A stretch of 64,000 nucleotides of DNA from Bordetella bronchialis (GTDB lineage Bacteria; Pseudomonadota; Gammaproteobacteria; Burkholderiales; Burkholderiaceae_B): contig NZ_CP016170.1 in the NCBI RefSeq assembly GCF_001676705.1, forward strand, positions 4,464,001 to 4,528,000, given 5' to 3'. The position numbers and the translations under genes were made by a program. The notes beneath the pieces are model-generated. The model saw only the letters and a list, made by a program, of their open reading frames with translations. It had not been told where the DNA came from and ran no database searches. Below are positions 51,831 through 60,464 of this stretch, piece after piece (positions within the stretch are counted from its first letter, which is position 1; every line of letters begins with the position of its first letter).

Positions 51831-53792
51831 CTACGGGTTCGGTTCCCCGCGCAGCTTGCGCCATAACGTGGTGCGGCTGATCCCCAGTTCGCGCGCGGCG
51901 GCGGCCTGGTTGCCGCCATGCTGGCGCAGCGCTTCGCGAATATGGCGGATCTCCGCCGCTTTTTGCGCGGCCTCCAGCGAACGCGGGCCTTCCCCGCCAT
52001 GGTCGGCCGCCACGCGCAGCGCCGGACCCGCCGGGTCCAGGACGCCGCGCAGGACCGGCGCGGGCGGTACGGCGTCCGCCAGCAGGCACTCCAGTGCCAT
52101 GCGCTCGATCACATTCTCCAGTTCGCGCACATTGCCGGGCCAGTCGTGCGCCATCAGCAGCGGCAGGGCCACCCGCAGCACGTCGGGCGCCAGCTGCGGC
52201 GCGCCGATGCGGGCCAGGGCCGCGGGAAGCAGATCCGCCGCCAGCGCGGCGATGTCTTCCGGGCGCTCGCGCAGGGGCGGCACGCGGATCTGCAGGATAT
52301 GCAGCCGGTAGAACAGATCGTGGCGGAACAGCCCCTGGCGCGCCATCGCCGCCAGGTCGCGATGCGTGGCCGCGATGATGCGCACGTCCACGGGGATGGC
52401 CTCGATGCCGCCGACCCGGGTGATCTCCTTCTCCTGCAGGGCGCGCAGCAGCCGCGTTTGCAGCGGCATGGGCATCTCGCCCACTTCGTCCAGCAGCAGG
52501 GTGCCGCCATCCGCGGCCTCGAACAGTCCCGCCTTGCCCTGGCGGCGCGCGCCGGTAAAGGCGCCCTCTTCATAGCCGAACAGTTCGCTCTCCAGCAGCT
52601 GCTCGGGAAAGGCCCCGCAGTTGATGGCCACGAAGGGGCGTGCATGGCGGCGGCTGGCCCGATGGATGCCCTGGGCCACGACTTCCTTGCCGGAACCGCT
52701 CTCGCCCTGGATCAATACCGAGGCATCGCTGCTGCGCGCGAGCACCTCGCAACGGTGCACCAGTTCGCGCATCGGCGCCGATACCGCGACCAGTCCGTTC
52801 AGGGTATACCGCGCCGACCGCGATCGCCGGTGGCTATGCGCGCGCAGCCGGCCGACGGCCCGCTCCAGCGGCTGGGACGAATGCAGCGTCAGAACGGCGC
52901 CCGTCTGCGCGCCTGCCTCGTACAGCGGGACGGCGTCGACCACCAGGGCCTGTCCGCGGATGTCCTCTACCCGTCCCAGTTCCGGCGTGCCGCGCGCCAG
53001 CACGGGGCCGGCCACCAGGCCCGCGGCTGCCTCGGGCAGCGGGCGCCCCACCGCCTGCGATGCGGCGGCCCCCACGATGCGGGCCGCGGCGGGATTGATG
53101 GTGGTGATGCGGCCTTGCATGTCGACGGCCACCACGCCGTCGTTCAGGTGGCGCAAAACCAGGTCCAGGCGGTCGCGGCGCGCGCGTTCCTCGTAGCGGG
53201 CCCGGGCGATGGCCAGGGCGGTTTCCATGGCGGCCCGTACCGAATCCAGCGAATACAGCAGCACGGCCGTCAATCCGGCCTTGCGGGCGTAGTCCGTGAC
53301 CATGCCCGCGCCCACCACCACTTCCACCCCCTGGTCGGCCAGCTCGCGGATGCATGCGGCGGCGTCCTCCGGCGTATCGTAGGCGCGCAGCTCGACATCC
53401 AGGCCGAACACCCGCATGAAACGGCGCAGCGGGGCGGATACCTCGTGATGCAGCACGACGGCGATGCGCGGCGACAATTCGCGCCCGCGCGCCAGGGCGG
53501 CCATCAGGTCATAGCCGCCCACCTGGACCAGCACCACCGGCACCTGCAGGCGGGCGCGCAGGAAGGCGCCGTTGCTGCCCGATGCCACCACCACGTCGCA
53601 GCGCCCCTGCGCGACGGCCTCGTTCAGCACCGCCAGCGCCGGTTCGAAGGCGTCGTGCAGCAGTTCGACCCGCGCGCGTCCGCCGAATTCCGGCGCGACC
53701 TGGCGCAGGCTTTCGAAAAGGCCGTAACCCGTGACGGCATGAAGGACAGGCAGGTGGGCGGGCGCCGCGGCGGCGGACTGGGATGGAGCCAT
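51831..53792 (-). CDS. Sigma-54-dependent activator, PrpR-like
   Basis: 653 residues. The N-terminal PrpR_N ligand domain (residues ~15-190) is followed by a PAS domain (LNDGVVAVDMQGRITTINPAAARIVGA). The AAA+ domain has Walker A GESGSGKE and the sigma-54 contact GAFTGA in FGYEEGAFTGARRQGKAGLFEAADGGTLLLDEVGEMP. A Fis-type HTH lies at the C-terminus (QAAAARELGISRTTLWRKL). PrpR in propionate breakdown senses 2-methylcitrate; the PrpR_N domain here probably binds a related dicarboxylate or tricarboxylate. It is divergent from the Bug/aconitase/lyase operon, which has a sigma-54 promoter, so that operon is its target. Confidence 0.92.
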   Translation of the reverse strand: MAPSQSAAAAPAHLPVLHAVTGYGLFESLRQVAPEFGGRARVELLHDAFEPALAVLNEAVAQGRCDVVVASGSNGAFLRARLQVPVVLVQVGGYDLMAALARGRELSPRIAVVLHHEVSAPLRRFMRVFGLDVELRAYDTPEDAAACIRELADQGVEVVVGAGMVTDYARKAGLTAVLLYSLDSVRAAMETALAIARARYEERARRDRLDLVLRHLNDGVVAVDMQGRITTINPAAARIVGAAASQAVGRPLPEAAAGLVAGPVLARGTPELGRVEDIRGQALVVDAVPLYEAGAQTGAVLTLHSSQPLERAVGRLRAHSHRRSRSARYTLNGLVAVSAPMRELVHRCEVLARSSDASVLIQGESGSGKEVVAQGIHRASRRHARPFVAINCGAFPEQLLESELFGYEEGAFTGARRQGKAGLFEAADGGTLLLDEVGEMPMPLQTRLLRALQEKEITRVGGIEAIPVDVRIIAATHRDLAAMARQGLFRHDLFYRLHILQIRVPPLRERPEDIAALAADLLPAALARIGAPQLAPDVLRVALPLLMAHDWPGNVRELENVIERMALECLLADAVPPAPVLRGVLDPAGPALRVAADHGGEGPRSLEAAQKAAEIRHIREALRQHGGNQAAAARELGISRTTLWRKLRGEPNP

Positions 53793-53814
53793 GGTTGCAA
53801 GACCGTGATGCTTT

Positions 53815-53846
53815 TATGAAACACAGCATTTTCACCTATGAAACAC
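53815..53846. promoter_or_regulatory. Candidate activator site: direct repeats TATGAAACAC
   Basis: TATGAAACAC occurs at 53815-53824 and 53837-53846, 22 nt apart (two helical turns). This is 63-94 nt upstream of the sigma-54 -24 element and 22 nt before the activator ATG. Position and phasing suit an upstream activator sequence that may also autoregulate the activator. Confidence 0.6.
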
Positions 53847-53908
53847 CATGGCGCGTCCGGACTAACCCGCGGCCCCTCCCCGCCCGGCGGCGCCCCGGGC
53901 AGGCAAGA

Positions 53909-53924
53909 TGGCATCGGTTTTGCT
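53909..53924 (+). promoter_or_regulatory. Sigma-54 promoter TGGCATCGGTTTTGCT
   Basis: The -24 GG (53910-53911) and -12 GC (53922-53923) are separated by 10 nt as required. The flanking bases fit TGGCAC-N5-TTGCW except for one position (T for C). It lies 50 nt before the Bug receptor start and beside a sigma-54 activator gene. Confidence 0.85.
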
Positions 53925-53973
53925 TTTAGGGCTTACCCACTGGCATGCAGACCAGGAACACCGGAGACAACAC

Positions 53974-54966
53974 GTGAGCCTTCTCCCCCTTCGACGCGCG
54001 GCCGCCGCGCTGGCGGCCCTTTGCGCCGTTTCCCTGAGTGCCGGCCCGGCGCTGGCCGCCGATGGCGACAACTTCCCCAGCCGGCCCATCCGCCTGCTGG
54101 TGGGCTTCGCGGCGGGCGGCAGCTCCGATACGGTGGCCCGCATCATGGCGCCGGTCCTCTCGAAGAACCTGAAGCAGAACATCATCATCGACAACCGGCC
54201 GGGCGCCGGCGGCAATATCGCCTCGGACGCGCTGGTCAAGGCGGCGCCCGACGGCTATACCATCATGCTGGGCACCATAGGATCGCTGGCGGTCAACCAG
54301 CACCTGAGCAAGCTGTCCTACGACCCGGTCGCCGACATGGAGCCGATCTCCCTGGCGGTGTCGTTTTCCAACGTGCTGGTGGTGAACGCCAATAGCAAGA
54401 TCAAGACGTTCGCGGACTATGTCCAGGCCGCGCGCGCGCCGCATTCCGACATGTCTTTCGGTTCTTCGGGCATCGGCAGCAGCGGCCACCTGGCCGGCGA
54501 ACTGCTCAAATCCGTGGCGGGCCTGCAGAACCAGCACGTGGCCTATCGCGGCGGCGCGCCCGCGATGAACGACCTGCTGGGCGGCACGCTGGCGTCCATT
54601 TTCGCCAGCCCCACCGACGCCGTGCAGTTCATCGCCGCCGGCAAGCTGCGTCCCATCGCCACCACGGGACTGCGGCGCCTGGATGTCCTGCCCGACGTGC
54701 CGACGATCGCCGAGTCCGGCTATCCCGGTTTCGAGGCCAATAATTGGTACGCCTTCACCGCTCCCGCCCATACCCCCAAGGCCGTGATCGACGTCCTGAA
54801 CAAGGCCATCGTGGACACCCTGAAGGATCCCGACGTGGACGCCAAGCTGAAGAAGCTGGGCCTGGACCCGGCGCCGACCACGCCTGCCGAGACCGATCGC
54901 TACATCCGCGGCGAAAGCAGGAAATGGGGCGACCTGGTGAAGAAAATCAACATCAACGCCGTCTGA
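53974..54966 (+). CDS. Bug-family periplasmic solute receptor
   Basis: 330 residues from GTG 53974 with CGGAGAC upstream; an ATG further up would overlap the sigma-54 promoter. Signal: RRAAAALAALCAVSLSAGPALAA. Bug blocks: FPSRPIRLLVGFAAGGSSDTVARI, RPGAGGNIASDAL and HVAYRGGAPAMNDLLGGTLASIF. First gene of the sigma-54 operon with aconitase-type and lyase genes, so the ligand is likely a methylated dicarboxylate or tricarboxylate. Membrane components are not encoded here. Confidence 0.93.
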   Translation: MSLLPLRRAAAALAALCAVSLSAGPALAADGDNFPSRPIRLLVGFAAGGSSDTVARIMAPVLSKNLKQNIIIDNRPGAGGNIASDALVKAAPDGYTIMLGTIGSLAVNQHLSKLSYDPVADMEPISLAVSFSNVLVVNANSKIKTFADYVQAARAPHSDMSFGSSGIGSSGHLAGELLKSVAGLQNQHVAYRGGAPAMNDLLGGTLASIFASPTDAVQFIAAGKLRPIATTGLRRLDVLPDVPTIAESGYPGFEANNWYAFTAPAHTPKAVIDVLNKAIVDTLKDPDVDAKLKKLGLDPAPTTPAETDRYIRGESRKWGDLVKKININAV

Positions 54967-54987
54967 CACCTCTTACACACGGACATC

Positions 54988-56277
54988 ATGCCTTCCACCA
55001 TCGCTGAAAAAATCCTCGCCCGGCACGCCGGCGTCGCGGAGGTCCAGCCCGGCGACATCGTCGTCGCCGACGTGGACTTCGCCATGGTCCACGATGCGCG
55101 GGCGCCCAACGCCATCCGCATGGTGGACAAGATGGGCGCGGAGCAACTGCCCTTCGCCACGCGCACGGCCTGGGTACTGGATCATTACTCGCCCCCGCCC
55201 AACCTGGCCGCCGCCCAGACCCACACCGCCATGCGCGAATTCGCCGGCACGCACGGCAGCCCGCTGTACGACATCGGCGACGGCATCTGCCACCAGGTGC
55301 TGCCCGAGGGCGGGCACCTGACCTGTGGCGACCTGGTGGTCGGCACGGATACGCATTCCGTGACCTACGGCGCCTTCAATGCCTTCGGCACCGGGGTCGA
55401 GGGCAGCGACGTCACGGCGGTGATGAAAACCGGCAAGGTGTGGCTGCGCGTGCCGGAATCGGCGCGCGTGGAGCTGACAGGACGCCTGCAGCCGGGGGTG
55501 TGGGCCAAGGACATCACGCTGCACATGCTGGGCCGCTTCGGCGCCGAAGGGCTGAACTACCTGGCCATCGAATACGTGGGCTCGGCGGTATCGGCCATGG
55601 AAATCGACGACCGCATGACGCTGGCCAACCATGCGGCCGAACTGGGCGCCAAGGCGGCCCTGCTGGAAGCCGACGACAAGACGCTGGCCTGGCTGGCCGC
55701 CCATGGCGCGCGCGCGCCGCGTCCCGTCTCCGCCGACGCCGGGGCCCGCTACGCGCATCGCGTATCGATCGACGCCGCCGCCCTGGCGCCCCAGGTGGCG
55801 CGGCGCCACGAGGTGGACGACGTGGTGCCCGTCACCGGCATCGAGCGGCAGAAAATCAACTTCGCGCTGATCGGTACCTGCACCAATGGCCGCCTGGACG
55901 ACATCCGGCAGGCGGCGGCCATCCTGAAGGGCCGCAAGCTGGCGCGCGGCGTGCGCATGATCGTCACGCCGGCCTCGCGCAAGATCTATCTGGAGGCGGC
56001 GCGCGAAGGCCTGATCGAGATCCTGACCGCGGCCGGCGCCTCGTTCGAGGCGGCGGGCTGCGGCACCTGCGTGGGCATCACCAACCACCTGATTCCGGGC
56101 GACAAGGAAGTGGCCATCTCCAGCGCCAACCGCAATTTCCGCGGCCGGCTGGGCAATCACGAGGCGGAGATCTGGCTGGGCTCGGCCGCCACCGTGGCGG
56201 CATCCGCGCTGACCGGCTATATCACCGACCCGCGCACGGTCGATGGCGGCGAATGGAGGCCCTCCCATGCTCGATAA
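54988..56277 (+). CDS. Aconitase-family dehydratase, large subunit (IPMI/DmdA-like)
   Basis: 429 residues, the length of LeuC/homoaconitase-type large subunits. [4Fe-4S] ligands are the Cys of GTCTNG and the two of [38 protein letters not shown] and [15 protein letters not shown] are family blocks. The neighbours include a PEP-mutase-type lyase and a PrpR-like activator, as in dimethylmaleate hydratase (DmdAB) or methylisocitrate-type pathways, not leucine biosynthesis. The stop overlaps the small-subunit start by 11 nt. Confidence 0.88.
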   Translation: MPSTIAEKILARHAGVAEVQPGDIVVADVDFAMVHDARAPNAIRMVDKMGAEQLPFATRTAWVLDHYSPPPNLAAAQTHTAMREFAGTHGSPLYDIGDGICHQVLPEGGHLTCGDLVVGTDTHSVTYGAFNAFGTGVEGSDVTAVMKTGKVWLRVPESARVELTGRLQPGVWAKDITLHMLGRFGAEGLNYLAIEYVGSAVSAMEIDDRMTLANHAAELGAKAALLEADDKTLAWLAAHGARAPRPVSADAGARYAHRVSIDAAALAPQVARRHEVDDVVPVTGIERQKINFALIGTCTNGRLDDIRQAAAILKGRKLARGVRMIVTPASRKIYLEAAREGLIEILTAAGASFEAAGCGTCVGITNHLIPGDKEVAISSANRNFRGRLGNHEAEIWLGSAATVAASALTGYITDPRTVDGGEWRPSHAR

Positions 56278-56785
56278 CACCCAGGACACCATCACCGGCG
56301 CCGTCTACAAGCTGGGCGATGACGTCAATACCGATACCCAATGCTCGGGCAAGTATCTGCCCGGCAAGGACGAAGCCTACATCGCGGCGCAGGCCTTCGA
56401 GGGCGTGGCGCCCGGCTTCGCGGGGCGCTTCCGCGCCGGCGGCATCATCGCCGCGGGAACCCACTTCGGCATCAATTCCTCGCGCGAACAGGCGGTGCAC
56501 ATCCTGCATCGCCTGGGCGTGGCGGCCATCATCGCGCCGTCGTTCGGCAGGCAGTTCTTCCGCAATGCCATCAACAACGGCCTGCTGCTGGTGGAAATCG
56601 ACACCAGCGCCCTGCAGGAGGGCGACACGGTCACCATAGACCTGTCGCGCAGCGAACTCGTGGCGCCGGCCCGCGGCCTGAAGCAGCCGCTGCGTCCGCT
56701 GCCGCCGCAGATCCGCGCCATCCTGCGCGAGGGTGGGCTGATCCCCTTCCTGCGCAAGCACCCCGATTGGAGCATCACGCAATGA
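56267..56785 (+). CDS. Aconitase-family dehydratase, small subunit (LeuD/DmdB-like)
   Basis: 172 residues from ATG 56267, 11 nt inside the large-subunit gene. The family loop DDVNTDTQCSGKYLPGKDE is followed by GTHFGINSSREQAVHILHRLGVAAIIAPSFGRQFFRNAINNGLLLVE. The YLPG loop, which in the family contributes to substrate choice, is unlike the YLRT type of isopropylmalate isomerase, as far as recalled. It makes the active heterodimer with the large subunit. An in-frame ATG at 56243 is possible but less well placed. Confidence 0.88.
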   Translation: MLDNTQDTITGAVYKLGDDVNTDTQCSGKYLPGKDEAYIAAQAFEGVAPGFAGRFRAGGIIAAGTHFGINSSREQAVHILHRLGVAAIIAPSFGRQFFRNAINNGLLLVEIDTSALQEGDTVTIDLSRSELVAPARGLKQPLRPLPPQIRAILREGGLIPFLRKHPDWSITQ

Positions 56786-57717
56786 GCGCGACGCCTGTGG
56801 CCTGCACGGCCAGCCCCCGGGACAAGGCCGCCCGCCTGCGCCTGGTCCTGCGAGAACGCCTGGCGCGCGCGGGACGCGGCGAGCCCACCCTGGTCGCGCC
56901 CGGCGTCTACGATGCCTACGGCGCGCGGATGGTCCAGCATGCCGGCTTCGAGGCCGTCTATATGACCGGCAACGGCGTGTCCGCCAGCCTGCTGGGCAAG
57001 CCGGATGTCGGCCTGGTCGACCTGACCATGATCACCAGCCATGCGCGCAGGGTGGCCGCCTGCATCGACCTGCCCCTGATCTGCGACGCCGATACCGGCT
57101 ATGGCGCGGCGGCGGCCATCCGCCGCACGGTAGAGGAATTCGAAGCGGCAGGCGTGGCGGCCATCCACATCGAAGACCAGCAGTCGCCCAAGCGCTGCGC
57201 GCAGTTTCCGGGCGCGCGCGCGGTGCTGCCCTTCGATGTCGCGGTCACCCGCATCGCCGCCGCCTGCGCGGCGCGGGCGGCCGACGGCCTGCTGGTCATC
57301 GGCCGTACCGATTGCGCGGCCTCCATGGGCGTGGACGAAGCGATCCGCCGCGCCCAGGCCTTCGCGGAGGCGGGCGCCGACGCGGTGTTCGTGGAACTGA
57401 AGGCGCACGAACGCGTGCTCGACGATATCCGCGCGGCCACCCGGCGGATCCGCGTGCCCTGCATGATCAACCTGGATTCCGGCGGGCCGCTGGCGGCGCT
57501 GCGCGGTCCGGACCTGGCCGAACTGGGCATCGCCCTGGCCATCTATCCCGGCTTGCTGCGCAATGCCCTGGGCTACACCATGCGCGAAGCGCTGGGCCAT
57601 CTGCGCCAGGACGGCAATACCATGGCCATGCGCGACCGCATGCTCAGCGGCGCCGAGTACAGCGGCTACCTGGGCCTGGCGGAAGTCGAGGACTGGGAAG
57701 GCCGGTTCCCGGCCTGA
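56782..57717 (+). CDS. Isocitrate lyase/PEP mutase-family lyase (dimethylmalate- or methylisocitrate-lyase-like)
   Basis: 311 residues from ATG 56782 (ATGA overlap). Family motifs: GVYDAYGARMVQHAGFEAVYMTGNGVSASLLG, CDADTGYG (metal site DxDxGYG) and IHIEDQQSPKRC. C139 is the catalytic cysteine position. The usual KRCGH loop reads KRCAQ, so both the Gly and the His are changed; this argues against a standard 2-methylisocitrate lyase. A 2,3-dimethylmalate lyase, citramalate-type lyase or oxaloacetate decarboxylase remains possible. Last gene of the sigma-54 operon. Confidence 0.85.
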   Translation: MSATPVACTASPRDKAARLRLVLRERLARAGRGEPTLVAPGVYDAYGARMVQHAGFEAVYMTGNGVSASLLGKPDVGLVDLTMITSHARRVAACIDLPLICDADTGYGAAAAIRRTVEEFEAAGVAAIHIEDQQSPKRCAQFPGARAVLPFDVAVTRIAAACAARAADGLLVIGRTDCAASMGVDEAIRRAQAFAEAGADAVFVELKAHERVLDDIRAATRRIRVPCMINLDSGGPLAALRGPDLAELGIALAIYPGLLRNALGYTMREALGHLRQDGNTMAMRDRMLSGAEYSGYLGLAEVEDWEGRFPA

Positions 57718-57723
57718 GCCGGA

Positions 57724-58341
57724 TCAGGCCGCGGCCGCCAGCGCGAAGGCCTCCGCCAAGGCCCGTTCGGCCTGGCGCCGCGCCTCGGCCAGGGCCTCCG
57801 GCCCCAGCGCGGCGCCCTGCACGGAGAAAAACCGGATATCGAACAGCCCCACGGTATTCAGGATGGCGGTCAGGTAAGGCGTCAGGAAATCCGGCTGCCG
57901 CGCGCTTTCGCCCGAATACCGGCCGCCTGACGAAACCGCGATATATACCGGCCGGTCGCGCAGCGTGCCCACCTTGCCGTCCGGCGTGGAAATGAAGGTG
58001 CGGTGGATCCTGACAATGTGATCCAGCCACGCCTTCAGCGACGACGGCACGGTGTAGTTGTGCATGGGCGTGGCGATGACGACGCAGTCGGCCGCCTCCA
58101 GTTCCTGGATCAGTCGATCCGAATCCGCCAGGGAGCCGGCCGGATCGCGCGGCGCGCCATGGCCGCCCAGCGCATCGGCATAGCCGTCGTCCACGTGCGC
58201 GATCGTGCCCTGCGCCAGCGGGCGGTCGACCACCCGCGCATCGGGATGCCGCGCGCGCAGCAGGCCGACGATGCGCTCGCCCAGGCGATAGCTTTCCGAC
58301 TCGCGGCCACGCGGGCTGCAATGGATACGCAGGATGTTCAT
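57724..58341 (-). CDS. azoR: FMN-dependent NAD(P)H quinone/azo reductase family protein
   Basis: 205 residues, flavodoxin-like fold. The N-terminus (MNILRIHCSPRGRESESYRLGERI) forms the FMN phosphate loop. ADCVVIATPMHNYTVPSSLKAWLDHIVRIHRTF is the AzoR/Flavodoxin_2 signature (PMxNFxxPxxLKxWID in classic AzoR), and SSGGRYS the second FMN contact. It reduces quinones, azo dyes or similar electron acceptors. Its start overlaps the GNAT stop (ATGA), so it is second in a two-gene operon divergent from a MocR regulator. Confidence 0.85.
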   Translation of the reverse strand: MNILRIHCSPRGRESESYRLGERIVGLLRARHPDARVVDRPLAQGTIAHVDDGYADALGGHGAPRDPAGSLADSDRLIQELEAADCVVIATPMHNYTVPSSLKAWLDHIVRIHRTFISTPDGKVGTLRDRPVYIAVSSGGRYSGESARQPDFLTPYLTAILNTVGLFDIRFFSVQGAALGPEALAEARRQAERALAEAFALAAAA

Positions 58342-58790
58342 GCCGCGTCCTTCTCCAGCACCTTGTGGAAGCGCATCGTGCCGGTGAGCAGCCCTTCGCG
58401 GAAATAGAAACGCTGCGCCAGCGCGTTGGACAAGGCCGTGTCCAGCACCAGCCTGGCGCAGCCCTCGCGCCGCGCGATCTCGCCGACTTCACGCAGCAGG
58501 CGGGCGCCCCACTTGCCGCCACGCAGGCCTTCCTTGACCACCAGGTCATCGACATACAGGAAGGAACCATAGACCAGGTTCTCCTGCAGGCGATAGCCGG
58601 CCAGCGCGACCGGCGCGCCACCCTGCCAGCCCGCCAGCAGGCGGTAGCCGTCGCGGCGCATGCGCCCCACGCGCGCCGCGAAATCCCGGTCATCCCGCAG
58701 ATGCGGCCTGAGTTCATGCATCACGGGGAAGCATGCGCGCAGATCGTCTTCCGTCTCCGCATGCCGTAGCGTCCTGTCTTCCACTTTCAT
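58338..58790 (-). CDS. GNAT-family N-acetyltransferase
   Basis: 150 residues from ATG 58790, with AAGGAGCG upstream. GNAT fold: LRHAETEDDLRACFPVM at the N-terminus, then YVDDLVVKEGLRGGKWGARLLREVGEIAR, whose GGKWGA segment binds acetyl-CoA pyrophosphate, and LDTALSNALAQRFYFREGL. Substrate unknown. First gene of the pair with azoR. The divergent MocR regulator is about 100 nt away. Confidence 0.88.
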   Translation of the reverse strand: MKVEDRTLRHAETEDDLRACFPVMHELRPHLRDDRDFAARVGRMRRDGYRLLAGWQGGAPVALAGYRLQENLVYGSFLYVDDLVVKEGLRGGKWGARLLREVGEIARREGCARLVLDTALSNALAQRFYFREGLLTGTMRFHKVLEKDAA

Positions 58791-58888
58791 CGCTCCTTGC
58801 ACCAGCAAAAGGGAAGAAGCGCCGCCCGGATCGCGGGCGCGCCTTCGATCCCGTCATCATGGTGGCATCGTAGAATGACGATGCCCCA

Positions 58889-60382
58889 ATGCACAGGGCC
58901 ATAAATCGACAATTGGACTGGGTCATGATGCCTATCGACCTGCGCGTGGCGCCGCGGCGCGGCGACACCGGCATGCCGCTGTACCGGCAGATCTACGAAC
59001 GCTTCCGCGGCGCCATCGCCGGCGGCGCGCTCAAGCCCGGCGATCGCATTCCCTCCGTGCGCGCGCTGACCCAGGAGCTGGGCCTGGCGCGCGGCACCGT
59101 CGAAGCGGCCTATGCGCTGCTGGCCGCCGAAGGCTATATCCAGGCGCGGGGACAGGCCGGCACCGTCGTCACGCCGGATCTCCGCTTGCCCGCGGCGGGC
59201 GCGAACCATGGACGGGCGCACGCGGCGGATACCCCGCCCTTCAGGCCGCGCGCCGCCACCGCCACGCCGCGCGGCTTCGAGGACGCCCCCTGGGATGAAG
59301 TCATGCCCTTCCAGATGGGACTGCCGGCGCTGGACGCCTTTCCGCGCAAGCTATGGGCGCGGCTGGGCGCGCGCTGCATCCGCGCCATGCAGCCCGGCGA
59401 CATGACCTACCCGGTTTTCCATGGCATGCCGCGCCTGCGCGCGGAAATCGCCGCCTACCTGCAGGTTTCCCGTGGCATCGCCTGCTTGCCGCATCAGGTT
59501 TTCATCACCACGGGCTACCGGCATACCCTGGACCTGATCGCGCGCGCGCTCCTGCGCCCGGACGACAAGGTCTGGCTGGAAGATCCGGGCTACCCACCCA
59601 CGCGCGAACTGGTCGCGTTCGCCGGACTGCGCGGGGTGCCGGTGCCCGTGGACGCCGACGGCATCGACGTCGCGAGCGGGGTGGCGCTGGCGCCTCGCGC
59701 CCGCGCCGCCGTGGTCACGCCATCCCACCAGAGCCCGCTGTGCGTCACGCTGGCGCTGCCGCGGCGCCTGGCCTTGCTGGACTGGGCCTCGCGCCACGGC
59801 GCCTGGATCGTCGAGGACGACTACGACGGCGAGTACCGTTATGCCAGCCGCCCCTTGCCCGCGCTCAAAAGCCTGGACCACGGCGGCCGCGTGCTGTACG
59901 CGGGTACGTTCAGCAAGGTGCTCTTCCCCAGCATACGATTGGCCTACCTCGTCGTGCCGGAAGACCAGGTCCGGCGTTTCGAGCAGGTCAGCGATACATT
60001 CTCCGGCGGCCCGCCGCAGCTGACGCAGGCCATCGTCGCCGCGTTCATCGCGGAGGGCCACTTCGCCCGCCATATCCAGCGCATGCGCCGGCTGTACCGC
60101 GAACGGCGCGAAATCGCCGCCGCCGGCCTGGCCGAGGCCCTGGGCCGCCACGCGTGCATAGAACCGCAGCCAGGCGGCATGCACCTGGTCTTGCGCCTGC
60201 GCGGCCGGCGGCAGGACGTCCCGCTGGCGCAGCGCATGCGGCGCGCGGGCATGGCGGCCCGCCCGCTCAGCCTGTGGGGCATCGCCGACCATCCAGGCGC
60301 CGCGCTCTTGCTGAACTTCACCAACATCGATACCCCGGCGACGGCACGGCGGCTGGGCACGCGCATCCGGGAACTGCTCTGA
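58889..60382 (+). CDS. MocR/PdxR-type GntR regulator with aminotransferase domain
   Basis: 497 residues from ATG 58889 (ATGs at 58922 and 58925 are alternatives). The winged HTH reads PLYRQIYERFRGAIAGGALKPGDRIPSVRALTQELGLARGTVEAAYALLAAEGYIQARGQAGTVV. The fold-type I aminotransferase-like domain has WIVEDDYDGEYRY and the PLP lysine in YAGTFSKVLFPSIRLAYLVVP. Such regulators sense PLP, often with an amino compound. It is divergent from the GNAT/azoR pair, its probable target. It could instead regulate a distant vitamin B6 or amine pathway. Confidence 0.93.
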   Translation: MHRAINRQLDWVMMPIDLRVAPRRGDTGMPLYRQIYERFRGAIAGGALKPGDRIPSVRALTQELGLARGTVEAAYALLAAEGYIQARGQAGTVVTPDLRLPAAGANHGRAHAADTPPFRPRAATATPRGFEDAPWDEVMPFQMGLPALDAFPRKLWARLGARCIRAMQPGDMTYPVFHGMPRLRAEIAAYLQVSRGIACLPHQVFITTGYRHTLDLIARALLRPDDKVWLEDPGYPPTRELVAFAGLRGVPVPVDADGIDVASGVALAPRARAAVVTPSHQSPLCVTLALPRRLALLDWASRHGAWIVEDDYDGEYRYASRPLPALKSLDHGGRVLYAGTFSKVLFPSIRLAYLVVPEDQVRRFEQVSDTFSGGPPQLTQAIVAAFIAEGHFARHIQRMRRLYRERREIAAAGLAEALGRHACIEPQPGGMHLVLRLRGRRQDVPLAQRMRRAGMAARPLSLWGIADHPGAALLLNFTNIDTPATARRLGTRIRELL

Positions 60383-60431
60383 AAGCCGGCCCTTAATCCT
60401 TGGCCGGACCAGCCGTTAAAGGAAGAGCAGG

Positions 60432-60464
60432 ATGGCCTGCCCTGTCCCGACCCCGACACCGTGA
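60432..60464 (+). other. Possible leader peptide MACPVPTPTP
   Basis: ATG 60432 follows AAAGGAAGAGCAGG, a good ribosome site, and encodes 10 codons, mostly Pro/Thr. Its TGA overlaps the GTG start of the next gene (CCGTGACC). No ribosome site precedes that GTG or the ATG at 60467, so translation of the big gene may depend on this short frame. Confidence 0.35.

Noticed and set aside
51918..53819. 633-residue plus-strand open frame
   Set aside because: Antisense to the sigma-54 activator, whose Walker A, GAFTGA and HTH motifs are intact.
54988..56785. Leucine biosynthesis leuCD
   Set aside because: No leuB or leuA beside it; instead a Bug receptor, a PEP-mutase-type lyase and a PrpR-like sigma-54 activator.
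57711..57730. Terminator between the lyase and azoR genes
   Set aside because: GGCCTGA...TCAGGCC is a perfect 7-bp stem but it includes both stop codons and has no T tract; it could be a coincidence of the two gene ends.
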